This document shows, piece by piece, positions 26,673 to 35,274 of a DNA stretch of 64,000 nucleotides. The stretch comes from an uncultured Eubacteriales bacterium (lineage in GTDB: Bacteria > Bacillota > Clostridia > Oscillospirales > Oscillospiraceae). The translations under genes were made by a program, and so were the position numbers. Numbering within the stretch: position 1 is the first letter of the stretch; every line of letters starts with the position of its first letter. The stretch lies in NCBI GenBank assembly GCA_949283375.1, contig CASDSM010000031.1, forward strand, positions 1-64,000, written 5' to 3'. The notes under the pieces were generated by a model that saw only the letters and a list, made by a program, of their open reading frames with translations, had not been told where the DNA came from and did not search any database.

Positions 26673-27563
26673 TCACGACACCGTCACCCGCAGCTCGACC
26701 GGATTGGAGGAGAGACCACCCGGCGATCTGGCCTGATAGGTGAGGACATACTCCCCGGCGGCGCCGGTGTCCACCTCGCCCTCGATGATGATATAGCGCA
26801 TGAGCGAGCTGCCGTCGGTGTCCACCGCTTCGGCGACGTAGCTGAGGGGGTTGAAGGAGGCGCCGCGCTCCACCGTCACCTCGCTGACAGTCAGCGTGAG
26901 GATGGGCCGGGGGGTGACGCTCACGTCGAGGGCGGCGGTGGCGGTGTCGCCAAACTGATTGGTCACGGTGAAGACAAAGCGGGCGGTGTACGGGTCTTCC
27001 TCCGCGCGGGTGTAGCTGGCGGTGACAGCCGGGGTGATATCATTGCCGAAGCCGTCGTCCGCAGAGAGCTCCCCCGCCTCGATGAGCGACTCCAGCAGGC
27101 CGTCCAGCTCACTGTCCTCCAGCTCGGAGAGGTCCTCCGGCACCGCCAGCGTGGGCCCGGCGTAGCCGGTCAGCTCCAGGCCGCGCACGGCGGTGACCTG
27201 CCCGCCGTCCGTGCCGGCGGAATACTCCACCCACTTCTGCGCGAGCGTCTCGCCCGCCGTGATCTGAACGAAGATGGACTGGGTGGAGAGCGCCCCCTCC
27301 GGCCCGGTCAGGCTGACCCCGTCGAGCAGGTCCAGCGTCCCCGTCCCGTCGTAGACCAGCGGATCGCTGTCAAAGGAGAGGGTATAGTCCCCCGGGGCGG
27401 TCTCCTCCGATGGCGCAGCGGCGTCCTGCGCGGCGGCGGGGGCGGCAGACGCCCGCCCGGCGGGGGAGGAGGGGAGCAGGAAGAGAAACACGAGATTGGC
27501 GATGGCGAGGACGGCGACGGTCAGCGTGACCAGCTGCAGCGTCAGCGGCAGGGTACGGTTCAT
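26673..27563 (-). CDS. Membrane-anchored or secreted Ig-like surface protein
   Basis: The 296-residue protein has an N-terminal membrane helix (about 10-28) and an Ala/Pro-rich stalk. Its external domains include TRAEEDPYTARFVFTVTNQFGDTATAALDVSV and a C-terminal module (VTVERGASFNPLSYV) that resembles the last domain of the two module-associated surface proteins. It lies on the opposite strand between the two kinase modules. ATG 27563 is preferred to 27569 because GGGGAG is 8 bases before it. A TATGAT -10 element is at 27629-27624 on the minus strand. Function is unknown. Confidence 0.65.
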   Translation of the reverse strand: MNRTLPLTLQLVTLTVAVLAIANLVFLFLLPSSPAGRASAAPAAAQDAAAPSEETAPGDYTLSFDSDPLVYDGTGTLDLLDGVSLTGPEGALSTQSIFVQITAGETLAQKWVEYSAGTDGGQVTAVRGLELTGYAGPTLAVPEDLSELEDSELDGLLESLIEAGELSADDGFGNDITPAVTASYTRAEEDPYTARFVFTVTNQFGDTATAALDVSVTPRPILTLTVSEVTVERGASFNPLSYVAEAVDTDGSSLMRYIIIEGEVDTGAAGEYVLTYQARSPGGLSSNPVELRVTVS

Positions 27564-27665
27564 TTCCATGACTCCCCTCAGGCAGGGCGGCGCGCCGCCT
27601 GCACGGTTTCCGGTATTTCCCATATCATACCACAAAACGGGTGAGAAAGAAAGTTATTTTTACTC

Positions 27666-27694
27666 TTTCCAGCGCGTGTGGGATGTGCTATAAT
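27666..27694 (+). promoter_or_regulatory. Promoter upstream of the second regulatory module
   Basis: TTTCCA (27666-27671) and a perfect TATAAT (27689-27694) are 17 bases apart. The next start codon on this strand is 450 bases away (28144). Confidence 0.6.
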
Positions 27695-27699
27695 AATGG

Positions 27700-28143
27700 C
27701 TGCTGAATCAGCCGCAGAGCGGCCGATTCGCGCGGCGGCTGCCGCGCAATCGCATCAAACGGCTTCCCTGAGCCGGTGGATGCGATTTGGCCGTTGTTAC
27801 AATGCGTATTTCTCCCGGTGCACCGCAGCGCGCCGGGGGAAGGCGCGGAGATCCCGGCGCCTCCGGACCCGGGCTCCTTCCGCCGGAACAAAGCCAGATG
27901 GTCTTGAAAGCCGGGGCTTTCAAGGCTTTTGACTTTGTTTTGTACGCATGACAGATGCGCGCTGATGCCTGCGGGATTTGCCGCAGAGCGGCCCGGAGCG
28001 CCCGGAAGGCCGTGCCGGGCCCGCCGCGGCGGGCGGTCAGAGCGCGGTTTGTTTGTGTGCACAGGCCTCCGCGGTCCCGGCCGGATGTCTGGACTTTTTG
28101 CCCTCCGGGGACCCCGGCGGCGGATGATGTGGAAGGAGAAGCG
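27700..28143 (+). ncRNA. Long structured 5' leader of the phosphatase/kinase operon (candidate)
   Basis: About 440 bases without a convincing gene separate the promoter from the phosphatase start. Clear foldable parts are CGCATC (27750-27755) with GATGCG (27779-27784) enclosing CGGCT/AGCCG, and CTTGAAAGC (27903-27911) with GCTTTCAAG (27916-27924) followed by GCTTTTGACTTTG. The second looks like a terminator-like stem. A regulatory leader (attenuator) is possible. I recognise no known riboswitch class. Confidence 0.35.
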
Positions 28144-28908
28144 ATGATCGACCTGCATACCCATATCCTTCCGGGACTGGACGACGGGGCGCAGACGCTG
28201 GAGGAGGCCCTCGGCATGGCGGAGCTCGCCGTGGAGGGCGGCGTGGACATGCTGGTGGCCACGCCGCACAGCAACCAGATGGGCCGGTTTGAAAACTTCT
28301 CCTCCGGCGCGCTGCTGCGCGCCTACCAGCAGCTGGAGCGCGCCATTGAGCGGGAGGGGATCGCTCTGAATCTCTACCTGGGGATGGAGATCTTTGCCTC
28401 CGGCGATATGGCGGAAAAGATCGGGCGCGGCATGCTCTTTGGGCTCAACCGATCGCGCTATTATCTGGTGGAGTTCGCCTTTGACGAGACGCCGGAGGAG
28501 ATAGAGGGCTACCTGCGCCAGATCCTCTCCACCGGCGGCGTGCCCCTCATCGCCCACCCGGAGCGCTACTTCTGCGTCCAGGACTACCCCGCGCTGGTGT
28601 ATGAGTGGCTGCAGATGGGCTGCACGGCCCAGGTCAACAAGGGCAGCGTGTTCGGCCGATTTGGCCGCCGCGCGGCCCGGACGGCGGAGACGCTGCTGCA
28701 CAGCCGCCTGGCCACCTGCGTGGCGAGCGACGCGCACAGCACTCAGCTCCGCACGACCTATATGGATGACATCCGGGTCTACCTGCACGAGCAGTTCGGC
28801 GAGCAGGAGGCGCGCCGCCTCCTGCTGGAGAACCCCGACCACATCCTGCGCGATGAGCCGGTGCCCCCGCACGGGCGGATGCCGGAGCAGCGGAGATTCT
28901 TTTTCTAG
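28144..28908 (+). CDS. PHP-family tyrosine-protein phosphatase (CpsB/YwqE type)
   Basis: The 254-residue metal-dependent phosphatase starts MIDLHTHILPGLDDG, has ATPHSN, a Glu in GMEIF, LIAHPERY and CVASDAH, which are the PHP-domain metal ligands. CpsB enzymes use Mn2+ to dephosphorylate the Tyr cluster of the cognate BY-kinase. It heads the second module, 18 bases before the surface-protein gene, and is the only tyrosine phosphatase seen here, so it probably serves all four kinase proteins. It ends in TAG, showing TAG is a normal stop in this genome. Confidence 0.93.
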   Translation: MIDLHTHILPGLDDGAQTLEEALGMAELAVEGGVDMLVATPHSNQMGRFENFSSGALLRAYQQLERAIEREGIALNLYLGMEIFASGDMAEKIGRGMLFGLNRSRYYLVEFAFDETPEEIEGYLRQILSTGGVPLIAHPERYFCVQDYPALVYEWLQMGCTAQVNKGSVFGRFGRRAARTAETLLHSRLATCVASDAHSTQLRTTYMDDIRVYLHEQFGEQEARRLLLENPDHILRDEPVPPHGRMPEQRRFFF

Positions 28909-28926
28909 GAAGAGGGAGATGCTAAC

Positions 28927-29859
28927 GTGAGGCGCTTACAGCTTTTGAGCGGGATCCTGTTTGTGATCGCCGCAATTTCCTTTGCCGTGTTTCAGATCCG
29001 CGTCAACATGGCGGCGGACCAGACCGGCCCGGAGATCATCATGGAGGAGGAGCAGATCACCGTCTCCGTCGGCGCGGACGAGGCGGAGCTGCTCGCCGGC
29101 ATCCGCGCCGTGGATGAGCGGGACGGAGATGTGTCCGCCAGCCTGATCGTGGAGAGCCTGAGCAACTTCACCGCTGATAACACCCGGCTGCTCACCTTTG
29201 CCGCCAGCGACGCGGACGGGCATATCGTCAAGGGCACCCGGGAGATCGTCTACGAGGACTATCAGCCGCCCCGATTTACCCTCCAGGCCCCGCTCCGGTT
29301 CCAGACCGGCACGGCCGACCTGCTCGCGGTGCTGGGGGCGGAGGACGTGCTCGACGGCGACCTGTCCTCCAAGATCAAGATCTCCAGCAGCTACAGCTTC
29401 TCCGCCAATGAGCCGGGGGACTATATGATGGAGTTCTCCGTGGTCAACAGCGCCGGAGATGTGAGCCGTCTGCCGGTCACGGTGACGGTCTACTCCCCCT
29501 CGGAGGCGTTTGACGCCCCGGTGATCGAGCTGTCGGAGTATCTGATCTACCTCTCGCCCGGCGAGGAGTTCGACCCCTGGGACTATGTGGAGCGCATCAC
29601 GCTGGGCGGCGCCGTGTTCTCCCGGGAGGGCGCGCGCCTGCGCCTGGAGACGGCGGGGGAGACAGAGGAGGACGGCGAAGACGGCGGCTGGGAGGAAGTG
29701 GACAGCGGCCTCAGCCTGACGTCGATCGACTCCTCTGACGTGCGCATCCGCAGCGGTGTGGACCGGCAGACGCCCGGCGTCTATGAGATTACCTATCAGT
29801 TTACGCAGGACGGCTATGGGACCGGCATGGTCCGCCTGGTCGTCGTGGTCAGCGATTGA
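28927..29859 (+). CDS. Membrane-anchored Ig-like surface protein, module copy 2
   Basis: The 310-residue paralogue of the 20045-20851 protein has the same parts: N-terminal membrane helix (about 5-22), a repeat with D-E-R-D-G-D-V-S-A-S-L, a repeat with VLDGDLS, and a C-terminal domain opening ELSEYLIYLSPGEEFDPWDYV. The latter carries an extra acidic insert of about 40 residues (GETEEDGEDGG region). It starts with GTG 28927 behind GAGGGAG. The ATG 8 bases upstream runs into a stop. It is directly followed by a type A kinase gene as in copy 1. Confidence 0.75.
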   Translation: MRRLQLLSGILFVIAAISFAVFQIRVNMAADQTGPEIIMEEEQITVSVGADEAELLAGIRAVDERDGDVSASLIVESLSNFTADNTRLLTFAASDADGHIVKGTREIVYEDYQPPRFTLQAPLRFQTGTADLLAVLGAEDVLDGDLSSKIKISSSYSFSANEPGDYMMEFSVVNSAGDVSRLPVTVTVYSPSEAFDAPVIELSEYLIYLSPGEEFDPWDYVERITLGGAVFSREGARLRLETAGETEEDGEDGGWEEVDSGLSLTSIDSSDVRIRSGVDRQTPGVYEITYQFTQDGYGTGMVRLVVVVSD

Positions 29860-29873
29860 GGAGTGGTGGCCTG

Positions 29874-31268
29874 ATGGAGAGAATACTGGGCAGGGACGTC
29901 AACCTGCCAAGCATCGTCAGGGATGTCCTGCGCGGATGGTCCGTGATCCTGCTCCTGGCGGTCTCGGCCAGCCTGTTTGCCAATATCTGGGTGACGGCGC
30001 GCTATCAGCCGGTCTACAGCACCCGGATCACCTTCGCCGTCACCACACAGGGGACGAACGCCACCATCTATCAGAACCTCACCTCCGCCAAAGAACTGGC
30101 GGAGAAGTTCACCCTCATCCTGCAGAGCAACGTCCTGCGGCGGCGGGTGATGGAGGATCTGGAGCTCGGGCAGTTTGACGCGGAGACCTCCGCCGTGCAG
30201 GTCGCCGAGACAAATATGGTGGAGCTGAAGGTCTCAGCCGGCTCGGCGATGAGGGCCTACCGCATCCTCCAGTCCATCATGGACAACTATGACTCCGTCT
30301 CCGACTACGTCATCGGCGGCGTGGTGCTGGAGGTGATCCAGCAGCCCACCATTCCGCTCACGCCGGACAATCCCCTCAACGTGCGCACCGCCATGCGCAA
30401 CAGCTTCCTCGTGACGGCGGTGCTCGCGGCGCTCTATCTGGCCTGGCGCTCCTACCGGCGCGACACCATCAAGAGCGAGGCGCAGCTCGCCGACAAGGTG
30501 GATGCCCGCCGCCTGGGGACGGTCTACCGCGAGCGCAAGCCGGTGCGCCTCTTTGGGCGGCGGCATGGCTCCGGCGTGTCCATGCTGATCGACAACCCCC
30601 TGCGCAGCTTCTGGTTTGTGGAGTCCAACCGGCTCATGGCCTCCCGGGTGCGCAGCCATCTGGACCGCCGCGGACAGAAGGTGATCATGGTCACCAGCGT
30701 CATGGAGAACGAGGGGAAGTCCACCGTGGCCTCCAACCTGGCCCTCTCCCTGGCGGAGGAGGGCGGCCGGGTGCTGCTGGTGGACTGCGACTTCCGCAAG
30801 CCCTCCCTGCACAAGATCTTCGAGCTGACCCGCCAGGAGGACCGCGACCTGGCCGCAGAGCTGGCCAAACGGGGCGACCCGGAGCGCCTGCTCACCCGCC
30901 GCGGCGAGAGCAGCCTCAGCCTGGTGGTGAATGCCACCCCCTCCGCCTCCGCCGAGACTCTCCTGGAGTCGGGGGCCCTGCGGGCGTTTGTGGAGCAGAT
31001 GCGCGGACGGATGGACTACATCGTGCTCGACACCGCCCCGATGGCGCTGGTCTCGGACACGGAGGACATGGTCAGCCTGGCGGACGCCATCCTGCTGGTC
31101 GTGCGCGAGGATATGGTGCTGGCCGCGCACATCAACGACGCGGTGGACGCCCTCAACCGCGAGGGGGGCAAGGTCGCCGGCTGTGTGCTCAACTATGCGA
31201 CCCGCGGCCTGACCGGCACTACAGGCCGCTACGGATATGGAGGCAAGTATGGAAAAGGAGCGGAATAA
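29874..31268 (+). CDS. Fused Wzz-like / BY-kinase protein, module copy 2, type A
   Basis: The 464-residue protein has membrane helices at about 24-43 and 180-198 around the Wzz-like external domain, then the kinase half with ENEGKST, VLLVDCDFRKPS and DYIVLDTAP. The tail is short (GRYGYGGKYGKGAE). It shares with the copy 1 type A protein the sequence of the external domain (NLTSAKELAEKFTLILQSNVL against NLASAQSTANTFSNILNSGI) and the SYRRDTIKS segment after helix 2. It overlaps the next gene by 20 bases. Confidence 0.9.
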   Translation: MERILGRDVNLPSIVRDVLRGWSVILLLAVSASLFANIWVTARYQPVYSTRITFAVTTQGTNATIYQNLTSAKELAEKFTLILQSNVLRRRVMEDLELGQFDAETSAVQVAETNMVELKVSAGSAMRAYRILQSIMDNYDSVSDYVIGGVVLEVIQQPTIPLTPDNPLNVRTAMRNSFLVTAVLAALYLAWRSYRRDTIKSEAQLADKVDARRLGTVYRERKPVRLFGRRHGSGVSMLIDNPLRSFWFVESNRLMASRVRSHLDRRGQKVIMVTSVMENEGKSTVASNLALSLAEEGGRVLLVDCDFRKPSLHKIFELTRQEDRDLAAELAKRGDPERLLTRRGESSLSLVVNATPSASAETLLESGALRAFVEQMRGRMDYIVLDTAPMALVSDTEDMVSLADAILLVVREDMVLAAHINDAVDALNREGGKVAGCVLNYATRGLTGTTGRYGYGGKYGKGAE

Positions 31269-32772
31269 CAGCCCCGCCGCGGTGGAGCAGATCGACCTCC
31301 TCCGCGTCTTCGCCGACGCCTGGAGCGGCGTGAAGCGGTTCTGGTGGCTCTGCCTGGCGATCGTCAGCCTGTGCGCGACCGTGTTCTACTGGAACGGCGT
31401 GCGCACCTATACCCCCTCCTATCAGGCCTACGCCTCCTTTGTGGTCAACACAAAGACCGCCTACGGCTACAGCGAGAGCTATTACAACCAGACCACCGCC
31501 GCCCAGCTCAGCCGCACCTTCCCCTATATCCTCACCAGCGGCGCGCTCAGTCAGGTGGTGGCCGACAGCCTCGGATTGGAGAGCATCCCCGCCGTCATCA
31601 CCGCCGAGTCGATGGAGGAGACCGCCCTGTTCACCATCACCGTGACCGCCTCCGATGCGCAGACCTCCTATGACGTCCTGCAGGCCGTGATCGAGCACTA
31701 TCCCACCGTGGCGGAGTACATTATTGGGGACACCCAGCTCATCCTGATGGACGAGAGCGGCGTGCCCGAAACAGTGAGCAACCCGCCCGACTTCCGCCGC
31801 GGCGCGCTGCGCGGCATTCTGGTGGGCGGGATGCTCTGCGCCGTCCTCCTCGCCTTCTACGCCCTCACGCGCAACCGCGTCTGGAGCGAGGGCGACCTGA
31901 AAAAACACATCAGCCTCTCCTGTCTGGGCGGAATTCCCCAGACGAAGGTGAAAAAGCGCACCGATACCCGGCAGAACCAGATCGTCCTGGACAGCAAAAA
32001 CAGCGAGAGCGCCTTTGGCGAGAGCCTGCGCGGCGTGCGCAACCGCATCCTTCAGGAGGCGGAGAAGACCGGCGTCCGCCGCATCCTGATCACCAGCGCC
32101 GCGGCGGGGGAGGGGAAGACCACCTTCGCCGTCAACCTGGCCATCTCTCTGGCCAGAAAGGGCAAGCGCGTCCTCCTGCTCGACGGGGACCTGCGCAACC
32201 CCTCCGTGGCCAAGGCGATGGGCATGTCCAGCTTCAGCGCCGCCGAGCATGAGGGGGCGAAGGACGACCCCATGAGCGCCTGGCAGGTGATGCCCTACGG
32301 CGATATGAATCTGGGCGTCTGCTGGAAGGCGGGCAGGAAAAACCGCAGGCCGGACAGCGCCATCACCCAGGCGGAGATCCGGACGCTCGTCGGCACGCTG
32401 GAGCGCGAGTGCGACTTCCTGATCGTGGACACCCCGCCGGCCGGCATCGTCTCGGACGCCTCCCTGTTCGCCCGCTATCTCGACGCCGCCGTGCTGGTGG
32501 TCCGGCAGGACTATGCGCGGGCGGACCGCGTGGTCTCCGCCGTGGAGTCCATCGCGGACACCGGCGTGCAGATGCTCGGCTATGTCCTCAACGGCGTCCG
32601 GCAGGCCGGCGGCGGCTATGGCTACGGGTACGGCTATGGTTACGGCTACGGGTATGGCTACGGCTACGGTTCCCGCCGCTATGGCTATGGCCACTACGGC
32701 CACTACGGCCAGCCGGAGAAGAAGGGCCGGGAGAAAAAAGGGGAGAGCGCCCCCGCCTCGCCCGGAAGATGA
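31249..32772 (+). CDS. Fused Wzz-like / BY-kinase protein, module copy 2, type B, with long Tyr-Gly tail
   Basis: The 507-residue protein has helices at about 28-46 and 184-204, Walker A GEGKTT, VLLLDGDLRNPS and DFLIVDTPP. In Walker A' Gly replaces the usual Cys (LLLDGD). Its C terminus has an unusually long run of alternating Tyr and Gly (about 20 residues) followed by SRRYGYGHYGHYG. ATG 31249 follows GGAGG inside the previous gene. The tail gives many candidate phosphorylation sites, more than in the three sister proteins. Confidence 0.9.
   Translation: MEKERNNSPAAVEQIDLLRVFADAWSGVKRFWWLCLAIVSLCATVFYWNGVRTYTPSYQAYASFVVNTKTAYGYSESYYNQTTAAQLSRTFPYILTSGALSQVVADSLGLESIPAVITAESMEETALFTITVTASDAQTSYDVLQAVIEHYPTVAEYIIGDTQLILMDESGVPETVSNPPDFRRGALRGILVGGMLCAVLLAFYALTRNRVWSEGDLKKHISLSCLGGIPQTKVKKRTDTRQNQIVLDSKNSESAFGESLRGVRNRILQEAEKTGVRRILITSAAAGEGKTTFAVNLAISLARKGKRVLLLDGDLRNPSVAKAMGMSSFSAAEHEGAKDDPMSAWQVMPYGDMNLGVCWKAGRKNRRPDSAITQAEIRTLVGTLERECDFLIVDTPPAGIVSDASLFARYLDAAVLVVRQDYARADRVVSAVESIADTGVQMLGYVLNGVRQAGGGYGYGYGYGYGYGYGYGYGSRRYGYGHYGHYGQPEKKGREKKGESAPASPGR
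32615..32701 (+). repeat. Tandem 6-base repeat coding for the Tyr-Gly tail
   Basis: Units of GGCTAT/GGCTAC/GGTTAC/GGGTAC code for Gly-Tyr and repeat about ten times without interruption. Both codons vary in the third position (TAT/TAC, GGC/GGT/GGG), so the array is imperfect at DNA level but perfect at protein level. Confidence 0.8.
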
Positions 32773-32800
32773 CATGTCCTGCCCGCAGGAGGCCTGAGAG

Positions 32801-33253
32801 ATGAAGATCATTGACACGGTGGAATACGTCTCCGCCCTGCGCGAGCTGACCGAGGCCGGGCGCGAGGTGAGCATGCGCATCGCCGGCAGCAGCATGTCCC
32901 CCTTCCTGATCCACAACCGGGACACGATCACCTTCCGCAAGCCGGACCGCCCCCTGCGCGCGGGCGACATGGTCTTCTACCAGCGCCGGAGCGGCCAGTT
33001 CGTGATGCACCGCATCTGCCGCATCCGCCCGGAGGGCCTCTATATCGTGGGCGACGCCCAGACCGAAATCGAAGGCCCCGTCTGTCCCGATCAGGTCTTC
33101 GCCGTCATCACCCGCGTGCACCGCAAGGGCCGCTGGATCGGCCCCGAGGACTTCTGGTGGCGCTTTTTCGCCGGGCCGTGGCGCTGGCTGCTCCCCCTGC
33201 GGCCCCTGCTCACGCGGCTGTACCGCCCCATTTACCGCATCCGAAACAGATAA
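32801..33253 (+). CDS. S26 signal-peptidase-like protein without membrane anchor
   Basis: The 150-residue protein has the peptidase S24/S26 beta fold with GSSMSP (nucleophile Ser31 expected), GDMVFYQRR and VMHRI (His70), then YIVGDAQT. The Ser/His arrangement is that of SipW/SEC11-type signal peptidases, where His replaces the general-base Lys. However, the usual N-terminal membrane helix is missing; a Trp/Leu-rich C-terminal segment (about 118-145) might attach to the membrane. It follows the type B kinase after 28 bases and is convergent with the PqqD/radical-SAM cassette, to which such peptidases are often linked. Confidence 0.75.
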   Translation: MKIIDTVEYVSALRELTEAGREVSMRIAGSSMSPFLIHNRDTITFRKPDRPLRAGDMVFYQRRSGQFVMHRICRIRPEGLYIVGDAQTEIEGPVCPDQVFAVITRVHRKGRWIGPEDFWWRFFAGPWRWLLPLRPLLTRLYRPIYRIRNR

Positions 33254-33254
33254 A

Positions 33255-33297
33255 AACTGCCGGAGAGGAGGAAAAATCCCCTCTCCGGCAGTTCTTT
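33255..33297. terminator. Bidirectional terminator between the surface-polymer locus and the peptide cassette
   Basis: A 14-bp stem (33255-33268 with 33280-33293) is preceded by A residues and followed by TCTTTT, so it can end transcription from both sides. Confidence 0.88.
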
Positions 33298-33305
33298 TGT
33301 GCGCT

Positions 33306-34157
33306 TCACTTTTCCCCCGGATAGAGCGCCGCCTCCAGGGCGCGCACCGCCCCCTCCGAGATGTCGCAGGTGAGCTGCCAGACGGGGACGCTCCGCACGA
33401 GGTCCTCGATGCCGTCCATCGCCGCGCGCACGAAGTCGGGGTTCCACTGGTTCACCGTGATCTGGCTGTAGAGCTGGCCGAAGGCCCGCATGGGAGAGAG
33501 GCGCTCCACCGTGTTCACCTTCCCCTGCCGGAGCATCACCACGGCGCGGATGGGGGTGTCCCCCAGATGGCAGACATCGGACGAGCCGCAGACCGGCCAG
33601 CCGCAGGCGGTCCACCGACCGTCCACCCGGCGCAGGAGGGACCGGTCCCCGTTCACCGTCCGGCTGCCGCGATGGCGCTCCCACAGCCCCGCCTGGGTGG
33701 ATTTCCCCGTCTCGGACGGGGCGGAGAAGAGGATGGCCTCCCCCTGATAGACGGTATAGGCGCAGTGGAGCACCAGCGCCCCCCGGCCGATCATCCGCCG
33801 CTCGAGCGCGAGAAGGCCGGTAAAGGCGGGGTCGCAGCCGAGCAGCGGCTCCCCCTCCAGCGCCCAGACCTCCGCCGCCTCCTCCGACACCTCATGGTAG
33901 AGGGCGTAGGGGGTGCTCCGCCCCTTCACGCCGGTCAGGCGGCGCTCCAGCGCGCCCTCCCGGAACACCAGCAGGTCGGGCCGCCGGGCGACGCAGTCCC
34001 CCTCCGGCGCGGGGAGGGCGGGCACGGTGTGGAGCCGGTAGCGGTACTCCGCCGTTCCCTCAGAGACGGCAAAGAGCCGGAAGTGCTCCGGCACGGGGAA
34101 GTCCCCCTCCGCCTCCACCCGGAAGCGAAGGCCGCCGATCTCAAAGAGCTGGTTCAT
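33306..34157 (-). CDS. HPr-kinase-like protein of the peptide-modification cassette
   Basis: The 283-residue protein keeps HPr kinase features in its C-terminal half: a His in LVLHCAYTVYQGEAILF (His131), Walker A APSETGKST (146-154) and NGDRSLL (Asp171). The N-terminal half is not the HprK regulatory domain. HprK-like proteins of this kind occur with PqqD and radical SAM genes, and lasso-peptide kinases of this family phosphorylate a C-terminal Ser of the precursor. It overlaps the radical SAM gene by 17 bases and ends the cassette at the shared terminator. A role as precursor kinase is inferred. Confidence 0.75.
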   Translation of the reverse strand: MNQLFEIGGLRFRVEAEGDFPVPEHFRLFAVSEGTAEYRYRLHTVPALPAPEGDCVARRPDLLVFREGALERRLTGVKGRSTPYALYHEVSEEAAEVWALEGEPLLGCDPAFTGLLALERRMIGRGALVLHCAYTVYQGEAILFSAPSETGKSTQAGLWERHRGSRTVNGDRSLLRRVDGRWTACGWPVCGSSDVCHLGDTPIRAVVMLRQGKVNTVERLSPMRAFGQLYSQITVNQWNPDFVRAAMDGIEDLVRSVPVWQLTCDISEGAVRALEAALYPGEK

Positions 34158-35253
34158 GGGATAATTCCTCCTCCAGCAGACGGATAGTCTCCTCTGTATA
34201 GCGGCACATGTACTCCGGCGTCCCGTCAAAGCGGCCGGTCTCCAGATAGGCGCAGGCGGCGCAGGTCTGGCAGACGTCTCTTCTCACACAGGCCCCGCAC
34301 CGGACACTCATGCGGACATCCCCGAACTGCGATGATATCTGCCCCCACGCCTTTGCAAAGCCAAGCTCGAACACCGGCGCTTCCGGCTCAGACAGCATGA
34401 TGCAGGGGCGCATCATCCCCTGCCAGTTGACGACAAGGGAGCTTCTGCCCGCCCGGCACAGAGGGGGCGCGGAGACAGGCTCTCCCGGCTCTGCCTGCGC
34501 GCGGGCGAGGAACGCCGAGGCCGCAGTCCGAAACTGCTCCTTCTCCCGTCTGCGCATCCCTGCCACCCGCGCCGCCGCGGCCCGCTCCGGGGAGAGCCGG
34601 GACTGCATGTCAAACGCCGCTGCGCGCTCCCGTGCGGCGGGATACATATAGGTGTCAAATTTCCAGGCGGTATTGCAGTCCTCCACGATGGAGCACAGCG
34701 CGTCCAAATCGTCCACGTTTTCCGGAGTGATGCTGCCGTTGATTTTGACATCCACATGCCGCTCCGTCAGCAGCTTGACTGCGCGGCGCGCCCGGCGATA
34801 GCCGTCCGGATAGTGGCAGAGCCGCCGGTAAGTCTCCTCATCCTTCCCGTAGAGGGTGATATTCACCCGGCGCGGCAGATGGCGGGCGAAGAAGTCCGCC
34901 CAATCCTCATCAATCAGCGTCCCGTTGGTGTTGACGGTCAGAACCATACCCATTCGCTTCAGGGAGGTATAGATCTCCCGAAAGTCCGGGTGCAGCAGCG
35001 GCTCCCCGCCGGTCAGCAGGACAAAGAGCGTGCCCGCCCGGCAAAGCTCCTGCGCGAGGGCCATCCACTCCGCCCCGCTGCGCAGCCGCCCCCGCTGCGC
35101 CAGCTCCTGAGGGCTGAGACGGACATAGCACATGTCACAGTTCATATTGCACAGCGGCGTCAGCTCCAGAATTGCATTGATGGGGACGTGCATCTGCGTG
35201 GCCCGCTCGCACATCGCCCGCTCAACGTTCCCGCGGTATTCCATCGGCTCCAT
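34141..35253 (-). CDS. Radical SAM/SPASM peptide-modifying enzyme
   Basis: The 370-residue enzyme has the radical SAM CxxxCxxC (Cys35, Cys39, Cys42, in CNMNCDMC), the TGGEP SAM-binding motif (around 81) and a C-terminal SPASM-type Cys cluster (CGACVRRDVCQTCAAC plus a late Cys) that binds auxiliary Fe-S clusters. Such enzymes build thioether, C-C or epimer modifications in ribosomal peptides guided by a PqqD-type recognition element. A PqqD-like gene and a candidate precursor lie just upstream. ATG 35253 follows GAGGG at 7 bases. Confidence 0.9.
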   Translation of the reverse strand: MEPMEYRGNVERAMCERATQMHVPINAILELTPLCNMNCDMCYVRLSPQELAQRGRLRSGAEWMALAQELCRAGTLFVLLTGGEPLLHPDFREIYTSLKRMGMVLTVNTNGTLIDEDWADFFARHLPRRVNITLYGKDEETYRRLCHYPDGYRRARRAVKLLTERHVDVKINGSITPENVDDLDALCSIVEDCNTAWKFDTYMYPAARERAAAFDMQSRLSPERAAAARVAGMRRREKEQFRTAASAFLARAQAEPGEPVSAPPLCRAGRSSLVVNWQGMMRPCIMLSEPEAPVFELGFAKAWGQISSQFGDVRMSVRCGACVRRDVCQTCAACAYLETGRFDGTPEYMCRYTEETIRLLEEELSHEPAL

Positions 35254-35274
35254 ATGATGCCCTCACTGTCACAA

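Noticed and set aside
32615-32701. CRISPR-like array
   Set aside because: The repeat unit is 6 bases, has no spacers and lies inside a coding region; it codes for Gly-Tyr pairs.
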